DNA of 64,000 bases from Symbiodinium microadriaticum. Taxonomy: Eukaryota > Sar > Dinophyceae > Suessiales > Symbiodiniaceae. Numbering within the stretch: the stretch's first letter is position 1; each line of letters opens with the position of its first letter. Below are positions 52,469 through 62,268 of the stretch, in pieces. The notes under the pieces are model-generated. The model was not told the DNA's origin, searched no databases, and saw only the letters and a program-made list of their open reading frames with translations. A program made the translations under genes and the position numbers. The stretch is from the NCBI GenBank assembly GCA_001939145.1, contig LSRX01000008.1, forward strand, positions 688,957 through 752,956. Reading direction: 5' to 3'.

Positions 52469-52596
52469 TATATCTCGTGGTTGATAAGGGGTCCCGAGTG
52501 GGCTTCATTGTGCAGGGCAGAGTTCTGGCCTCCGGGTTTACGTTTTTGAGGTTTAGGGCTCAGGGCCTAGAGAAGCTTTGTTGGGCGTTACAACCC

Positions 52597-52850
52597 TAGC
52601 TTAAGGGTCCATGTGCCCATGTAGAAATATGCTTTGGCCCTAAAAATACCGACCGATATAGGGACTATTCTAAACCCACGCAATTCTTGCTATATGAGTA
52701 CGTGGCCCATTACGTGGAGGGTCCGGAGACTTAGTAATTCAGTTACTTTACTGACTTATAAGTATCGTAACCCCAATTAGGATCCCCTTTGAAGTGCTGA
52801 TAAGTCTACTTGTTGCCTGCTTACTAGTATTCCCGACCCTCCAAGTAGGG
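52597..52850. mobile_element. IR-2 element, copy 6, interrupted by IR-9
   Basis: CTTAAGGGTCCATGTGCCC with inner arm ATATGCTTTGGCCC at the left; the right end GAGTACGTGGCCCAT|TAGGG is split by IR-9. Removing IR-9 and one TA gives the normal IR-2 terminus ending TTAGGGCC seen at 46092. Confidence 0.75.
52713..52845. mobile_element. IR-9 element, copy 3, nested in IR-2, TA-flanked
   Basis: CGTGGAGGGTCCGGAGACTT ... TTCCCGACCCTCCAAG with TA at 52711-52712 and 52846-52847. Confidence 0.85.
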
Positions 52851-52884
52851 CCAGACCCCGAACCCTCAGTAGGAGTTTATGATA

Positions 52885-53095
52885 TCTTGTTGGGTTTTGG
52901 GTTAGGGGTTTAGGGTTTAGGGTTTAGGATATCTTGTTGTATTGATTGCACAGGTTTTGCTAGGGTTTACCGGCCTCGTACACGGCTTCATAGGGGTTGT
53001 ATGAGAGGTGTGGGATTTAGGCGTCTAGGGCGCCAGTTGCCAACCCGGTTTAGGGTTTAAGGGTTTAGGGGTTTAGGGCTTAGGGTTTAGGCTTT
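52885..53095 (+). repeat. Interstitial telomere-like tracts (TTTAGGG)
   Basis: Two tracts (52897-52930 and 53047-53090). The phrase TTTAGGATATCTTGTTG repeats the wording just before the tract (52868, 52925), so the tract sits between direct copies of GATATCTTGTTG. Confidence 0.8.
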
Positions 53096-53097
53096 GT

Positions 53098-53190
53098 CCC
53101 AAGGTGATCGACGATGTCTCATCATACAGATCGGAGACCATGCCTAAACGACGTGAGACTGGAAAAGCTGCTCTCCATAGCCCCAGCGAC
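53098..53190 (+). CDS. Candidate small exon
   Basis: 30 codons to TGA, polar (VIDDVSSYRSETMPKRRETG), directly after the TTTAGGG tract. Short. 53191-53345 returns to telomere-like words. The minus frame 53278-53505 is a competing open stretch. Confidence 0.18.
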
Positions 53191-53486
53191 TGAAGGGTTT
53201 CAGTAGACTTTCGGGTTTCGGGACTTCGCGGCTTAGGGTAGTTTAGGGTACAAAAAGGCTTTATAGGGCTTCAGTGTTTAATGGGGTTTCATGACTTTGC
53301 GGTCTTTATGTTTTGGTGTGTATACGGTTTTCGGGTTTAGGGTACCCGAAACCCCGACGCCCCCGAACCTTTTGCTTGCTCCAACCCGGACATGTCGTTT
53401 TGCATAGCCGCCCAGACCACAGCGCAACGCACGTAAGACCCAATGTACAAGCCCGAAGTCCTGCACATGGCCGCTACAAGCCCTAA

Positions 53487-53595
53487 CCCAGAGAGCCCAA
53501 TACAAATTAATTAAGCAACATACTTTAAATCATAATATCAAGGCCCCTATAGCCTAAGGTACATTCCTTATTTAAGGGGTATTGGGCCCTCTGGG
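53487..53595. mobile_element. IR-7 relative, copy 8
   Basis: CCCAGAGAGCCCAATAC ... GTATTGGGCCCTCTGGG, core TTTAAATCATAATATCAAGG. The same core is at 56580. Confidence 0.75.
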
Positions 53596-53715
53596 AAGCC
53601 CTGTGGATCCAAGTTCTCTTGAGAGGAAAGCTCCTGGCAGTGGATTCAGCAGTGGATTTCGCCAATGCGCCTCAGCGATACGATCAGCTGGAGGGGTTCA
53701 CGGAGTTCAAGAGAT

Positions 53716-53811
53716 CCCCAAGGCTCCAAGTGCCCTTAAAGTCTATGGCTACTGTATAGGAACCCCTTTCCGGCCTAGGCATATACTACATTGGGGCATG
53801 GAGCCTTAGGG
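53716..53811. mobile_element. IR-17 relative, simple form
   Basis: CCCCAAGGCTCCAAGTGCCC ... GGGGCATGGAGCCTTAGGG, TA on the right (53812-53813). Core TAAAGTCTATGGC and CATATACTACA. Confidence 0.65.
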
Positions 53812-53812
53812 T

Positions 53813-54175
53813 AAGGATTTGCACATGCAGCCCCGAACCAGTTTGCAAGATCTACACTTGCTTGCATCAAGTGCCATGAACAGCTAAGGTAATTGCAGGT
53901 GCACAGTATCGTGTTTGGCAGATCATAACGACCTATAGTGAGTTTGTGTTTGATGTCCATCTTTCTGCTGACTACTGAGGGAACCATGAACCCAAACCTA
54001 TACCGAAACCTAACGGTAACGCCAGCGGCACCTCGATCATGCAGGCAGCCGTCCATGGGATTTGAGTTGTCGGACTCCATCACGTACAATCTCCGTCTTG
54101 GGACATATCTGCATGGACTTCTGTCTACACTGATCCTGCTGCTGAGGCCTCTCATCATCCTGGAGATCTATCCAT
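53813..54175. other. Unique region with opposed open frames
   Basis: A minus frame (53775-54158, 127 codons) and a plus frame (53938-54177, 79 codons) overlap. Neither shows a motif I recognise, and the minus frame runs into the IR-17 relative, so no gene is called. Confidence 0.3.
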
Positions 54176-54413
54176 GAACTCGCAAGTCTTGAACGACCTA
54201 CGTGGATCAATACAAAGCCTGTTTTTTCCTAGAGTGTAAGACCCCGCAACAGCAGAGGCTACAACCTGAAACCGTAGGTTGCCTCCCTAAGCCCTAAACC
54301 CTAAACCCTAACCCTATAGAGTCCAGGCAGAGCTGCAGAACTGGAAAGTGTAGCCTCGTTGGAGCTGAGATCGGAAGAGCCAAAGCCCTGAACACGAAAC
54401 GCCCAAACCGCTC

Positions 54414-54550
54414 ATGTATGTATTAGTATGTATTAGTATGTATTAGTATGTATTAGTATGTACTAGTATGTATTAGTATGTATGTGTATGTATTTGTATG
54501 TATTTGTATGTATTAGTATGTATCAGTATGTATTAGTATGTAACAGTGTG

Positions 54551-54587
<37 letters not shown>

Positions 54588-54665
54588 GTAAGTAAGTAAG
54601 TAAGTATGTATGTATGTATGTATGTATGTATGTATGTATGTATGTATGTATGTATGTATTGTTAT
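54414..54665. repeat. TATTAGTATG decamer to TATG tetramer microsatellite
   Basis: About a dozen TATTAGTATG-type units pass into (TATG)n, a short (TAAG)n stretch and (TATG)n again. Confidence 0.95.
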
Positions 54666-54734
54666 GTGATGTTATGCTCTGTTATGTAATGTCATGTTAT
54701 GCTTTGTGCAAGCTGCATGTATGTACATACATGT

Positions 54735-54834
54735 GTGTGTGTGCATATATATATATGTATACACATACACACATACATATACATATACATATACATATAC
54801 ATCCATATACATATACAAAAACATATACATATAG

Positions 54835-54897
<63 letters not shown>

Positions 54898-54910
54898 CAC
54901 ATACACATAC

Positions 54911-55001
<91 letters not shown>

Positions 55002-55005
55002 TGTG
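54735..55005. repeat. CATATA microsatellite
   Basis: Roughly 40 CATATA units with a few CATACA variants; alternating-frame poly Tyr-Thr or His-Ile translations are artefacts. Confidence 0.97.
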
Positions 55006-55315
55006 TTCACACATCACGCATGCATCCGCGCGTGTTTTGGTTGGGGGGGTCTCTGGTCTGAGGCTTGAGGATCAAAACGTGATGAATGTCGTTTGCGCTG
55101 CTGTCCCTGGGCATCAAGCGGATTAGCCGAGCACGTGACTGTATAGATTAGTATTCGTGGCAGGTTAGCCAAATGAGATGTATTTATTGGGGATTTTGGA
55201 GTTGTGAGAGCCGGGGACTTCGAGTTGCACAAACCGACGGTACTGACTGAAGAGTGTTCTCATGCAGCAACCATAGGGCCGGTGTTGAATACAAAATCGT
55301 CGATTTCGTAGTCGT

Positions 55316-55460
55316 TCATTATATTCATTCGTTCATTCGTTCGATCAGTCAGTCAGACAGTCATTCATTCAATCATTCCTTTATTCTTGATTCCTCCATT
55401 TTTCATCTCTATTCATTCATTAATTCATTCGTTCATTCATTTGTTAGCTCACTCATGCGT
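55316..55460. repeat. ATTC tetranucleotide repeat, degenerate
   Basis: TTCATTCGTTCATTC and CAGTCAGTCAGACAG words; the 87-codon frame here is Ser/His/Ile low complexity. Confidence 0.9.
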
Positions 55461-55629
55461 TCATTCAAAGGACGTCTACTCAGTTACTCATATTTCGTGA
55501 TAACTACATTTGGATAGTTTGGATGAGGCATCAGGCTTGACAGTTCGGATATTGTCGTCTTCACATGTCGTTGGTTTGCATGGTTTACATTCGCGAAGTT
55601 ACATTCGCCAGCATCAGAAAGGCCTACAA

Positions 55630-55705
55630 AAACCCTAAACCCTAAACCCTAAAACCCTAAAGCCCTAAACCCTAAACCCTAAAACCCTAAACCCTAACTT
55701 GGATG
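55630..55705 (-). repeat. Interstitial telomere-like tract (CCCTAAA)
   Basis: Ten units, some CCCTAAAA. 55706-55960 holds a loose inverted arrangement around GGACTTAGGTCC and GGGGGACCTGACTTAGG that I could not resolve into an element. Confidence 0.9.
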
Positions 55706-56142
55706 TACCGCGATGGACTTAGGTCCTAATTATGTGGGTCACAAACTAGGACCCAGAGTAGGCCCTTATTCCCTCTCTTAGGGTTTAGGTTCCCTTGTAA
55801 AGTCCTTTTAAACCAAAAAGGGCACCGTTTTTATTCCTATTTTTCCCTTGGGTCTAGCAAACTAAAGGGGGACCTGACTTAGGTGGGTAAAAATGGGTGT
55901 AGGGTTCAGTGCTGGATGTTTCTAGGTGGGTTGAAAAATGGGTTCTGCAAGAGGAGCAGCAGTCGTCTTACCCTAAACCCTAAGCCCAGCAGTCGCCTTT
56001 CTTCTTTATGTTAAATGCCCATTGCAGGAAGCAGCAACAAGCCCCAAACTTTAGAAGTTGCTTGTTACTGCTACTTGGATATTTGCAATATTCGCAGCAC
56101 AATAAGCAGTATGAAAAATATGGGCTTAAGGGCTTAAATAAG

Positions 56143-56192
56143 TGTGTATATATATACACACACACACATATATATATATATATATGTATATG
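56143..56192. repeat. TA/CA microsatellite
   Basis: (TA)n(CA)n(TA)n. It is joined to a partial IR-10 end (GCTATTTTGGGGGGTTCC, 56190-56250). Confidence 0.9.
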
Positions 56193-56411
56193 CTATTTTG
56201 GGGGGTTCCTTATCATAAGTATGGTATAGTATACCGCAAAACCCTATTCTGTATGAATAGTGTGCTACTGCCTGTCTGGGGTTTAAGGCTCCTTATTAAA
56301 ACTCACCATGGTATTGCCGTGGGTTCTACAAACCCTACCCCGAGACAGTGTACTTAGGCAAGCAGCATCCTCACTCGAAACCTCAAGCCTACACCAATAA
56401 GGCAAGACATA

Positions 56412-56514
56412 CGGTTGATGATATCTAACCTGCATTGCTCATAATAGCGAGTATATACCATCATTCCCATAGTTTAGGGCCCTTAAGGTAATGCAAGATT
56501 TCTATCATCAACAG
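56412..56514. mobile_element. IR-1 element, copy 6
   Basis: CGGTTGATGATATCTAACC ... AAGATTTCTATCATCAACAG; TA on the left (56410-56411), CA on the right. Confidence 0.82.
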
Positions 56515-56579
56515 CACCGGTGCTTTGAGGATGTTGTGGGCCCTCAACTTGCTAATGCCAGAGATGCCAAGACACGACC

Positions 56580-56675
56580 TACAGAGCCCAATACCCCTAA
56601 AATAAGGAATATACCTTAAATTATAGGGGCCTTAATATCATGATTTAAGGTATATTCCTTAATAAAAATGTAGCT
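56580..56675. mobile_element. IR-7 relative, copy 9, right end lost
   Basis: CAGAGCCCAATACCCC and core AATTATAGGGGCCTTAATAT, with inner inverted arms AAGGAATATACCTTAAAT and complement. No right GTATTGGGC end. Confidence 0.6.
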
Positions 56676-56759
56676 TAAGTTACAGAGGGATCATGAGGGG
56701 ATCCTACAGTGATTCTGTGCTTCTTCTTGTTTTTTTTTGCGAGAGTTTGTAGGTCCTGG

Positions 56760-57500
56760 GAAACCTTTACTAAACCCTATAGACCCGAAACCCTAAGCCC
56801 TAAACCCTGAACCCTAAACCAAACCTTTACTAAATCCTATAAACCCCAAACCCGAAAATCGTGATAAAACCCTGTCTAAAGTAAACCCCAAACCCTGCAA
56901 AGTCACCGAAATGCTAGGACCCTAAACCCTAAATCCGTTTAAACCCTACAAAGTCACCGAAATGCTAAAAGTCACCGAAATGCTAGGACCCTAAACCCTA
57001 AAAACCCTGTCCAAAGTTGAAGGTCATAACCCTAAACCCTAAACCCCCTACAGACCCCCAACCCTAAGTCGTGGAATGCTGACTACCGTTGGAGGTCATA
57101 ACCCTGAACTCGAAACCCTAAACCCTCAACCTTAAACCCTAAACCCTAAACCTTTACTAAACCCCATAAACCCAAAACCCTAAATCCCTTAGACCCCAAG
57201 CCCTACCAACCCCAAACCCGGGAATCGTGGAAATTCCTGTCCAATGGAGGTCATGGTCCCCTAAACAAACCCTAGACCCTAAACTCTAAACCCTACACTA
57301 AACCCTAAAGACCCCAAACCCTAAACCATGGAAGCCCTACACCCCTAAGCCTTTACTAAACCCTATAGACCCCAATTCCTACAGCTTAAACCCTACACCC
57401 CATAAGCCCCAAACCCTAAACCCTAAACTCTACACCCTAAACTCCTAAATTAAACCTTTACTAAACCCTATAGACCCTAAATCCTTAACCCTAAACCCTA
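56760..57500 (-). repeat. CCCTAAA higher-order repeat region
   Basis: CCCTAAA units carry embedded modules that recur: CCTTTACTAAACCCTATAGA (56763, 56822, 57150, 57351, 57454), AAAGTCACCGAAATGCT (56899, 56949, 56969) and a CCTGTCCAA..GGAGGTCAT module (57006, 57070, 57228). The longest telomere-like block in the window. Confidence 0.9.
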
Positions 57501-57505
57501 AAAAC

Positions 57506-57607
57506 CTTGGAAATTCCTGTGCAATTGAGGTCATGGTCAAGGCGGTCTGCCGCATCCCAAAGTTTCAGAAGCAGCAGGCCCCAGGCGGCCCCCCTCCGAA
57601 AATATAG
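57506..57607 (+). CDS. Candidate small exon at the end of the higher-order repeat
   Basis: The last copy of the GGAAATTCCTGT..GAGGTCATGGTC module leads into a 24-codon open stretch to TAG (KAVCRIPKFQKQQAPGG). Basic and Pro-rich. Short and unproven, but its upstream part is the same module that decays through the repeat. Confidence 0.2.
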   Translation, partial: LGNSCAIEVMVKAVCRIPKFQKQQAPGGPPPKI

Positions 57608-57609
57608 CC

Positions 57610-57668
57610 CCTTAGGGTTTAGAGGGTAGAGGATTTAGGGTTTAGGGTGAGGGTTTAGGGTTTAGGGA
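57610..57668 (+). repeat. Interstitial telomere-like tract (TTTAGGG)
   Basis: Six units; another patch at 57778-57830 flanks the IR-10 copy. Confidence 0.85.
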
Positions 57669-57669
57669 A

Positions 57670-57763
57670 CAATTACCAACATGATTTTTTAGGGCTTCAT
57701 AGTACCACCATACGATAAAGGAGCCCAAATCCTTATTCGAAGTACTAAGGCCCCCTATATTAC
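57670..57763. mobile_element. IR-10 element, copy 4
   Basis: CAATTACCAACATGATTTTT ... GAGCCCAAATCCTTATTCGA, then AAGTACTAAGGCCCCC. Confidence 0.55.
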
Positions 57764-57865
57764 AGTAGGGAGTACTGGTTTAGGGTTTGGGGTCTGGGAT
57801 TTAGGGTTTGGGATGTAGGGTTTGGGGTAAAGGCGCCCGGGGCTCACACTTTTTTGGAATGTGTA

Positions 57866-57966
57866 TGGGTAGTTCTCTAAATTCGGGTCCCTTTAAGGGT
57901 CCTTTTGCTAAGGGTGCCGGACTATATCTTGGGCCAAAAAGAAACCCTATTTTAGAGAAGTTTCCA
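57866..57966. mobile_element. IR-4 element, copy 4, TA-flanked
   Basis: TGGGTAGTTCTCTAAATTCG ... CTATTTTAGAGAAGTTTCCA with TA at 57864-57865 and 57967-57968. Confidence 0.85.
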
Positions 57967-58088
57967 TATATTTTGCATCTGACGGCCATGCTGCATAAGC
58001 TACCGGTGCTATGCTGAGCCCTAGGCTATAGGTGTTTTGTCGGCATACTCAGGATTGCCTGTAAAGTAGACTCAGGTAGACTGCACAG

Positions 58089-58216
58089 CCCTAAGGTCCA
58101 TGTACTTGTGTAGTTTCTTTCATATACTTTGGGATTAAAGTACTCCCTATATAGGTATTTTGGGGTTTTGGGGCTTTAGGGCCCAAGTATATGACATCTA
58201 AGTACATGGACCCTTC
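58089..58216. mobile_element. IR-2 element, copy 7
   Basis: CCCTAAGGTCCATGTACTTG ... CTAAGTACATGGACCC, inner arms CATATACTTTGGG and CCCAAGTATATG. Confidence 0.75.
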
Positions 58217-58332
58217 GTGCAAGGCCCAGGAGTGCAAGCGAGAGCTCCGGGCACGGAAAGCAAAGTCGGGATGCCGGGGCGTGGACGAGCGGATCGCTCA
58301 CCGAGACGTTGCTCCTAAGTCTCGATCGTATA
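58217..58332 (+). CDS. Candidate exon, Arg/Lys-rich
   Basis: About 38 codons open in a frame giving CKAQECKRELRARKAKSG..., highly basic. A second frame is open too. It lies between an IR-2 element and an imperfect palindrome (58330-58379, TTAGGCCTTA and TAAGGCCTAA). Confidence 0.2.
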
Positions 58333-58399
58333 TCCTTAGGCCTTACAGTACGTGAACCCCCTTAAGGCCTAAGTATATACTGTATAATATATGATTCTA

Positions 58400-58497
58400 C
58401 TGTTGATGATAGAAATCCTGCATTACCTTAAGGACCCTAAACTATGGGAATGGTACATTCGCTATTATGGGTAATGCAGGATTCATATCATCAACCG
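58400..58497. mobile_element. IR-1 element, copy 7, TA-flanked
   Basis: CTGTTGATGATAGAAATCC ... GGATTCATATCATCAACCG with TA at 58398-58399 and 58498-58499. Nearly perfect 27-bp inverted ends. Confidence 0.88.
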
Positions 58498-58498
58498 T

Positions 58499-59032
58499 AT
58501 GGAGCGCAAGGGTGCACTCCTCCCTCCAAGAGGCCCAGGTAGTGGCTTGGTCGAAGGGGCTCGCGGCAGTCGTGCGGTCCGAGCAAACCCCGCCAGCAGT
58601 TCCGCGATGTATGGTTCACATGCATATCCTCCTATAGGTACTATTGGGGAGACCCTTCTTAACCCTGCTTATGGCTCTCTTAAAAGGCACCTGATTGGGA
58701 GATTCTATATTTTCAAGACTCCCTCTGATCCTAGCTCCTATAACCGCTTCCATCAGGGAGCTTCGACATCACGTCTACCCTAAACCTTAAACCCTTGAGC
58801 TGGTCCAATGGGTTCCAAAGGCGAAGGTAACCCCACACCCCGCAGCCAGGACGGAGCCAGGTGGATCCGCCAGGGCACCCATGTGAATACTGTTCAAAGC
58901 CAGCGTCTTGTTGGGGATCCGATTGCAGCATCATACCTTCCAAGATCTTCTAGCCGCACAGACGAACTGCCGCAGACGAGTTTTTCTTCAATGCGCATCA
59001 AGGCAGCCCGAATTGAACGCCTGCAGCCGTGA
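58499..59032 (+). CDS. Candidate exons, Ser/Pro/Arg-rich
   Basis: Two frames: 58499-58640 (Gly/Pro/Arg/Ser-rich, starting with ATG at the edge of IR-1) and 58808-59032 (74 codons, Ser/Arg/Gln-rich to TGA). A third frame 58908-59114 overlaps the end. An IR-13 copy lies between the first two. Could be disordered-protein exons; unproven. Confidence 0.28.
58627..58745. mobile_element. IR-13 element, copy 2
   Basis: CCTATAGGTACTATTGGGGA, CTTCTTAACCCTGCTTATGG and CTCTTAAAAGGCACCTGATT parallel the copy at 41813-41936. Confidence 0.7.
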
Positions 59033-59770
59033 AGTGCAAGATCTGGAATCCGAATACACAAAAATCCGAAACTGCTCTTTCAGCTCAGCAGAGTTCAAGA
59101 CCCAGGGCCCTTAAGCATCATTGCTTTTGAGACTTTGACCCCAAAAGAGCCGATTTGATGGTCTGGCGAATAAGAGTGGACGCTTCAGTCTCAGAGCACT
59201 GTATTATACTATATATGATATATGCTATGCTTTGCTAGACAACGTAGGCTTTAGAGGTTTGGCGGGTCTGCAAGGTTTAGGGCTCTGAGGTTTAGGGTTC
59301 AGGCTTCGTTTTGAGGTTTGGGGGATTGATCTTCGCAGTTACTTCCTGTAATTACGGCTTCGGTCAAGGTTACCGTAAACGAGAATTACACTTGGCTAGA
59401 GCCCAAAGCTGAAGAAATACGTGCCTGGGATGCAACTTTCTAATCTTGTTAAGTTCCTTGCGTCTCGAAAATAACTACCAGCCACCCCCCACCCCCAAGT
59501 GAAGGCCTAGTGCCCGAGGATCTAACCGATGCCTCCTGCTCCCCTCAAACCCTAAGCCCTAAACCCGTGAGTTTCCGGATGCATATGCATCTTGGATTTG
59601 CTTGGAGGATCGGGCAAGCCCAAAAAAGAGTTAAAACATAAACAAAAACAATAACCCTAAAGGACAACCCCAACTCCTACTCCGGAAGGATTGCTTACTG
59701 CTGGAAAGGCATTCCACAGGAACCCCTGGCATCCACCGCACCACTGCCTAAGCCCCAGAATCAACCTCAA
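59033..59770. other. Unique stretch without recognised feature
   Basis: Only small TTTAGGG words (59272-59320) and one CCCTAAG patch (59545-59566) are visible. No frame above 70 codons except the tail of 58908-59114. Confidence 0.5.
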
Positions 59771-59779
59771 GTGGCCCTA

Positions 59780-59872
59780 CCTGGACCCTAAACAACCTAT
59801 ACCTTTGCGGGGTTCCTTAGAATATTTTTCTTTCATAAGTCCATAAACCGGCTAGGTGATTCAGCGTCCAGG
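59780..59872. mobile_element. IR-8 element, copy 3, TA-flanked
   Basis: CCTGGACCCTAAACAACC ... GATTCAGCGTCCAGG with TA at 59778-59779 and 59873-59874. Confidence 0.8.
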
Positions 59873-60079
59873 TATGTCTTAAAACCACAACCCTAGATCC
59901 GCAAACCCTAGACCGTTACGCCCGCAGCCCCATCAGAAGCTCGGACCCCTACAAGATCAATTATTGAGGCCCCCCTCTAATAACTAGACATAAACTTCGC
60001 TCTCTGTTTGGAAGGCATCCTTGACCTCCGCCTCGTGACAGCATTGGATGGGTGCCTTCTTTAGGATTCGGGCTCAGGG

Positions 60080-60260
60080 GCCCTAAACCCCAACCTCTAA
60101 ACCCTAAACCCTAAACCCCTAAACCCAAAACCCTGAACCCTACGTTATTAGGATTCCTCCACGAAGGGGTTATTAGGGATTCGGTCTCACGGTTTGAAGG
60201 ATGGGGTCTTGACTAGGTCTGCATTTCCGCGATAAGGAGGGCTATAAACCCTAAACCCCA
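60080..60260 (-). repeat. Interstitial telomere-like patches (CCCTAAA)
   Basis: Units at 60083-60140 and 60245-60260. Islands before (59992-60062) and after (60272-60460) are open in one frame but within chance. Confidence 0.75.
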
Positions 60261-60608
60261 GCCCCTCAACTTTGGCCTATTTTCCGCAACTCTTCAGTCA
60301 CTTTCGCCGTGGTGCCCACCCCGAAACCTTACACCCACAGCCCTGCAACCCTAAATCCAAGACCGCCAAGGGTTTCGTTGTTTGCGTTGTTTTGTCAGCT
60401 TGGATTGTGAATTCACAGCTGAAGGGCAGCTGGGTCAGACCCCCAAGGGGGAGGATGTAGGGTTAATTTACCTTAAGGAGCAAAAGACCCTTAAAAGAAA
60501 GGGCTCTATACCCTTGTGCTATGAATCCTTATACGCTACATGAACACCTTAAGCCCTTTCAGATTCATTTCGTCTTTAGGGTTAGGGGCCCCGAAATCCT
60601 TAAACTAG

Positions 60609-60710
60609 CAACAAGGCGACGTCATGAAGCACGTGCTGGAGAACTGCCCGAAAGTGTCTCCCTTGAGCGAGGGGCAAATTGCACTTGGGTTTCGGGTTTA
60701 GAGGAGCTTG
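60609..60710 (+). CDS. Candidate small exon
   Basis: Open for about 34 codons (DVMKHVLENCPKVSPLSEGQ) before a TTTAGGG tract. Polar, helical. Another frame (60521-60739, 72 codons) overlaps. Confidence 0.18.
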
Positions 60711-60714
60711 GGCC

Positions 60715-60795
60715 TTCAGGTTTAGGGTTTAGGGGTTGAGGGGTTTAGGGTATAGGGTTTTAGGGATTAGGGTTTAGGGGTTTAGGGTGCATCTG
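60715..60795 (+). repeat. Interstitial telomere-like tract (TTTAGGG)
   Basis: About nine units; C-strand words follow at 60838-60908 after a 45-bp island. Confidence 0.85.
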
Positions 60796-61010
60796 CACAC
60801 AGCAAGAAGGTTATTGAAATGGTACTCTTCGTGGCTATAAGCCCCATAAACCTTAAACCCCCAACCCCCCTAAGCCCCAAGCCCCAAGCCCCCTGAACCC
60901 TAAACCGTTAGCAACGGGGAGAACATGGACTGGGGTATTCGGGCTGTTTGGAGGATTAACTCTATCCTGGAGTTCCCGAGGAATTTGGGTTTAGGACTAA
61001 TGTGGCGGCC

Positions 61011-61350
61011 AGCTTAGACCGGTGGGCCTCTATAATGCATTTTGAATTTTGTCGAGCCGCTACCTAAAATCTGAGGCGTCCTCTATGATGCATTTTCGGG
61101 GGGGGGGGGGCTAATGATTTGTTTGATTAGAACCTGTTCTGCTACTGTACTATCACTGTATTTTACTGTACACTACCAGGCCTCGGACTTGGTCGATTGT
61201 GGAGGNGCTTAGACCGGTGGGCCTCTATAATGCATTTTGAATTTTGTCGAGCCGCTACCTAAAATCTGAGGCGTCCTCTATGATGCATTTGGCCGGCGGA
61301 TGTGGCTAATGATTTGTTTGATTAGAACCTGTTCTGCTAATGGTCAATCT
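61011..61350. repeat. Direct duplication around a single N (probable assembly artefact)
   Basis: The ~130-bp block starting GCTTAGACCGGTGGGCCTC (61012) is repeated at 61207 right after the N at 61206. The sequence just left of the N (CGGACTTGGTCGATTGTGGA) recurs at 61548. This is how two overlapping contig ends look when joined by N. Confidence 0.8.
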
Positions 61351-61439
61351 TAAGGCACCCACGATTTGCTTCCCTGAAGCCCCAAGCTCTCCCTAAACCC
61401 TAAAACTCCCCCTTGATCCTAAACCCCAAATCTCAAAAA

Positions 61440-61880
61440 TTTAACTCTACTGTACTATTATGTTACTGTACTAGTACTGTACTGCTTCTGTATTACTACT
61501 GTACTACTACTGTACTATCACTGTATTTTACTGTACACTACCAGGCCTCGGACTTGGTCGATTGTGGAGGGGAGTTTAGGCTGGAGCAAAGTTTTTAATC
61601 TTGGTAGTTATCTTGGAATGATCGGGTCATGGTTTCGAAGTGTTGGTGATCCCCAAACCCCGCTAAACAGCTCAGGTCCCCCTAAACCCTCGTACTGTAT
61701 TGCTACTGTACTATTACTGTACTATACTTCTGTCCAACTACTGTGCTACTTCTCATTTGCATGCACTACTCGTAGCCTCGCAAGCAGGGTACTGTACTAC
61801 TAACTACTGTACGATTACTGTATATGATTGTACTACTGCACTACTACTGTACTATTACTGTACCACTATTGTAGGGAATA
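61440..61880. repeat. ACTGTACTATT-type minisatellite in two blocks
   Basis: Degenerate TACTGTACTA units at 61446-61540 and 61694-61872, separated by a 150-bp unique stretch. Frames here are Tyr/Leu/Cys low complexity. Confidence 0.88.
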
Positions 61881-61952
61881 TATTTCTCGTTAGGAGCTGT
61901 AGGTAGAGGCTGGCAAGGATCTCCGCATGCGAGCAGTCAGGTATTGGACTGG

Positions 61953-62268
61953 AGCTAACGGTTCTCGGGGCTTAAAATTCTTGAAATATTACGACATGTA
62001 CTGCTCGGTTATGCCGGCCTAGAGGCAATTGAGGCATTGCTTGTCCGGATCGGTTCCTGCATGGGACACCTCAAGCCTAATGTGGGCCTTCCTTGAGATC
62101 ATGGACCCTAACTCTCTATGTCAGCGCCGTTCGATTTGTCATGCTCCGACTTCGGGGAGAGGCACTGATAACGGACTCTTGACTACCATCAACACCCTGA
62201 ATCTAGCTGCCTGCACCCAGGGAACACATAATTTCGGCGGCCTAAATCGCTTCGGAAGGCGTGATTGA
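61953..62268 (+). pseudogene. Possible broken coding region
   Basis: One frame is open 61953-62097 (Leu/Ile/Val-rich helix then HLKPNVGLP, TGA). A second is open 62029-62268 (79 codons, Asn/Thr/Gly/Arg-rich). They overlap, consistent with one gene shifted by a small indel or with alternative exons. Unrecognised. Confidence 0.25.

Noticed and set aside
54614..55126. 170-codon Tyr/Thr frame and its minus-strand mirrors
   Set aside because: Microsatellite translations of TATG and CATATA.
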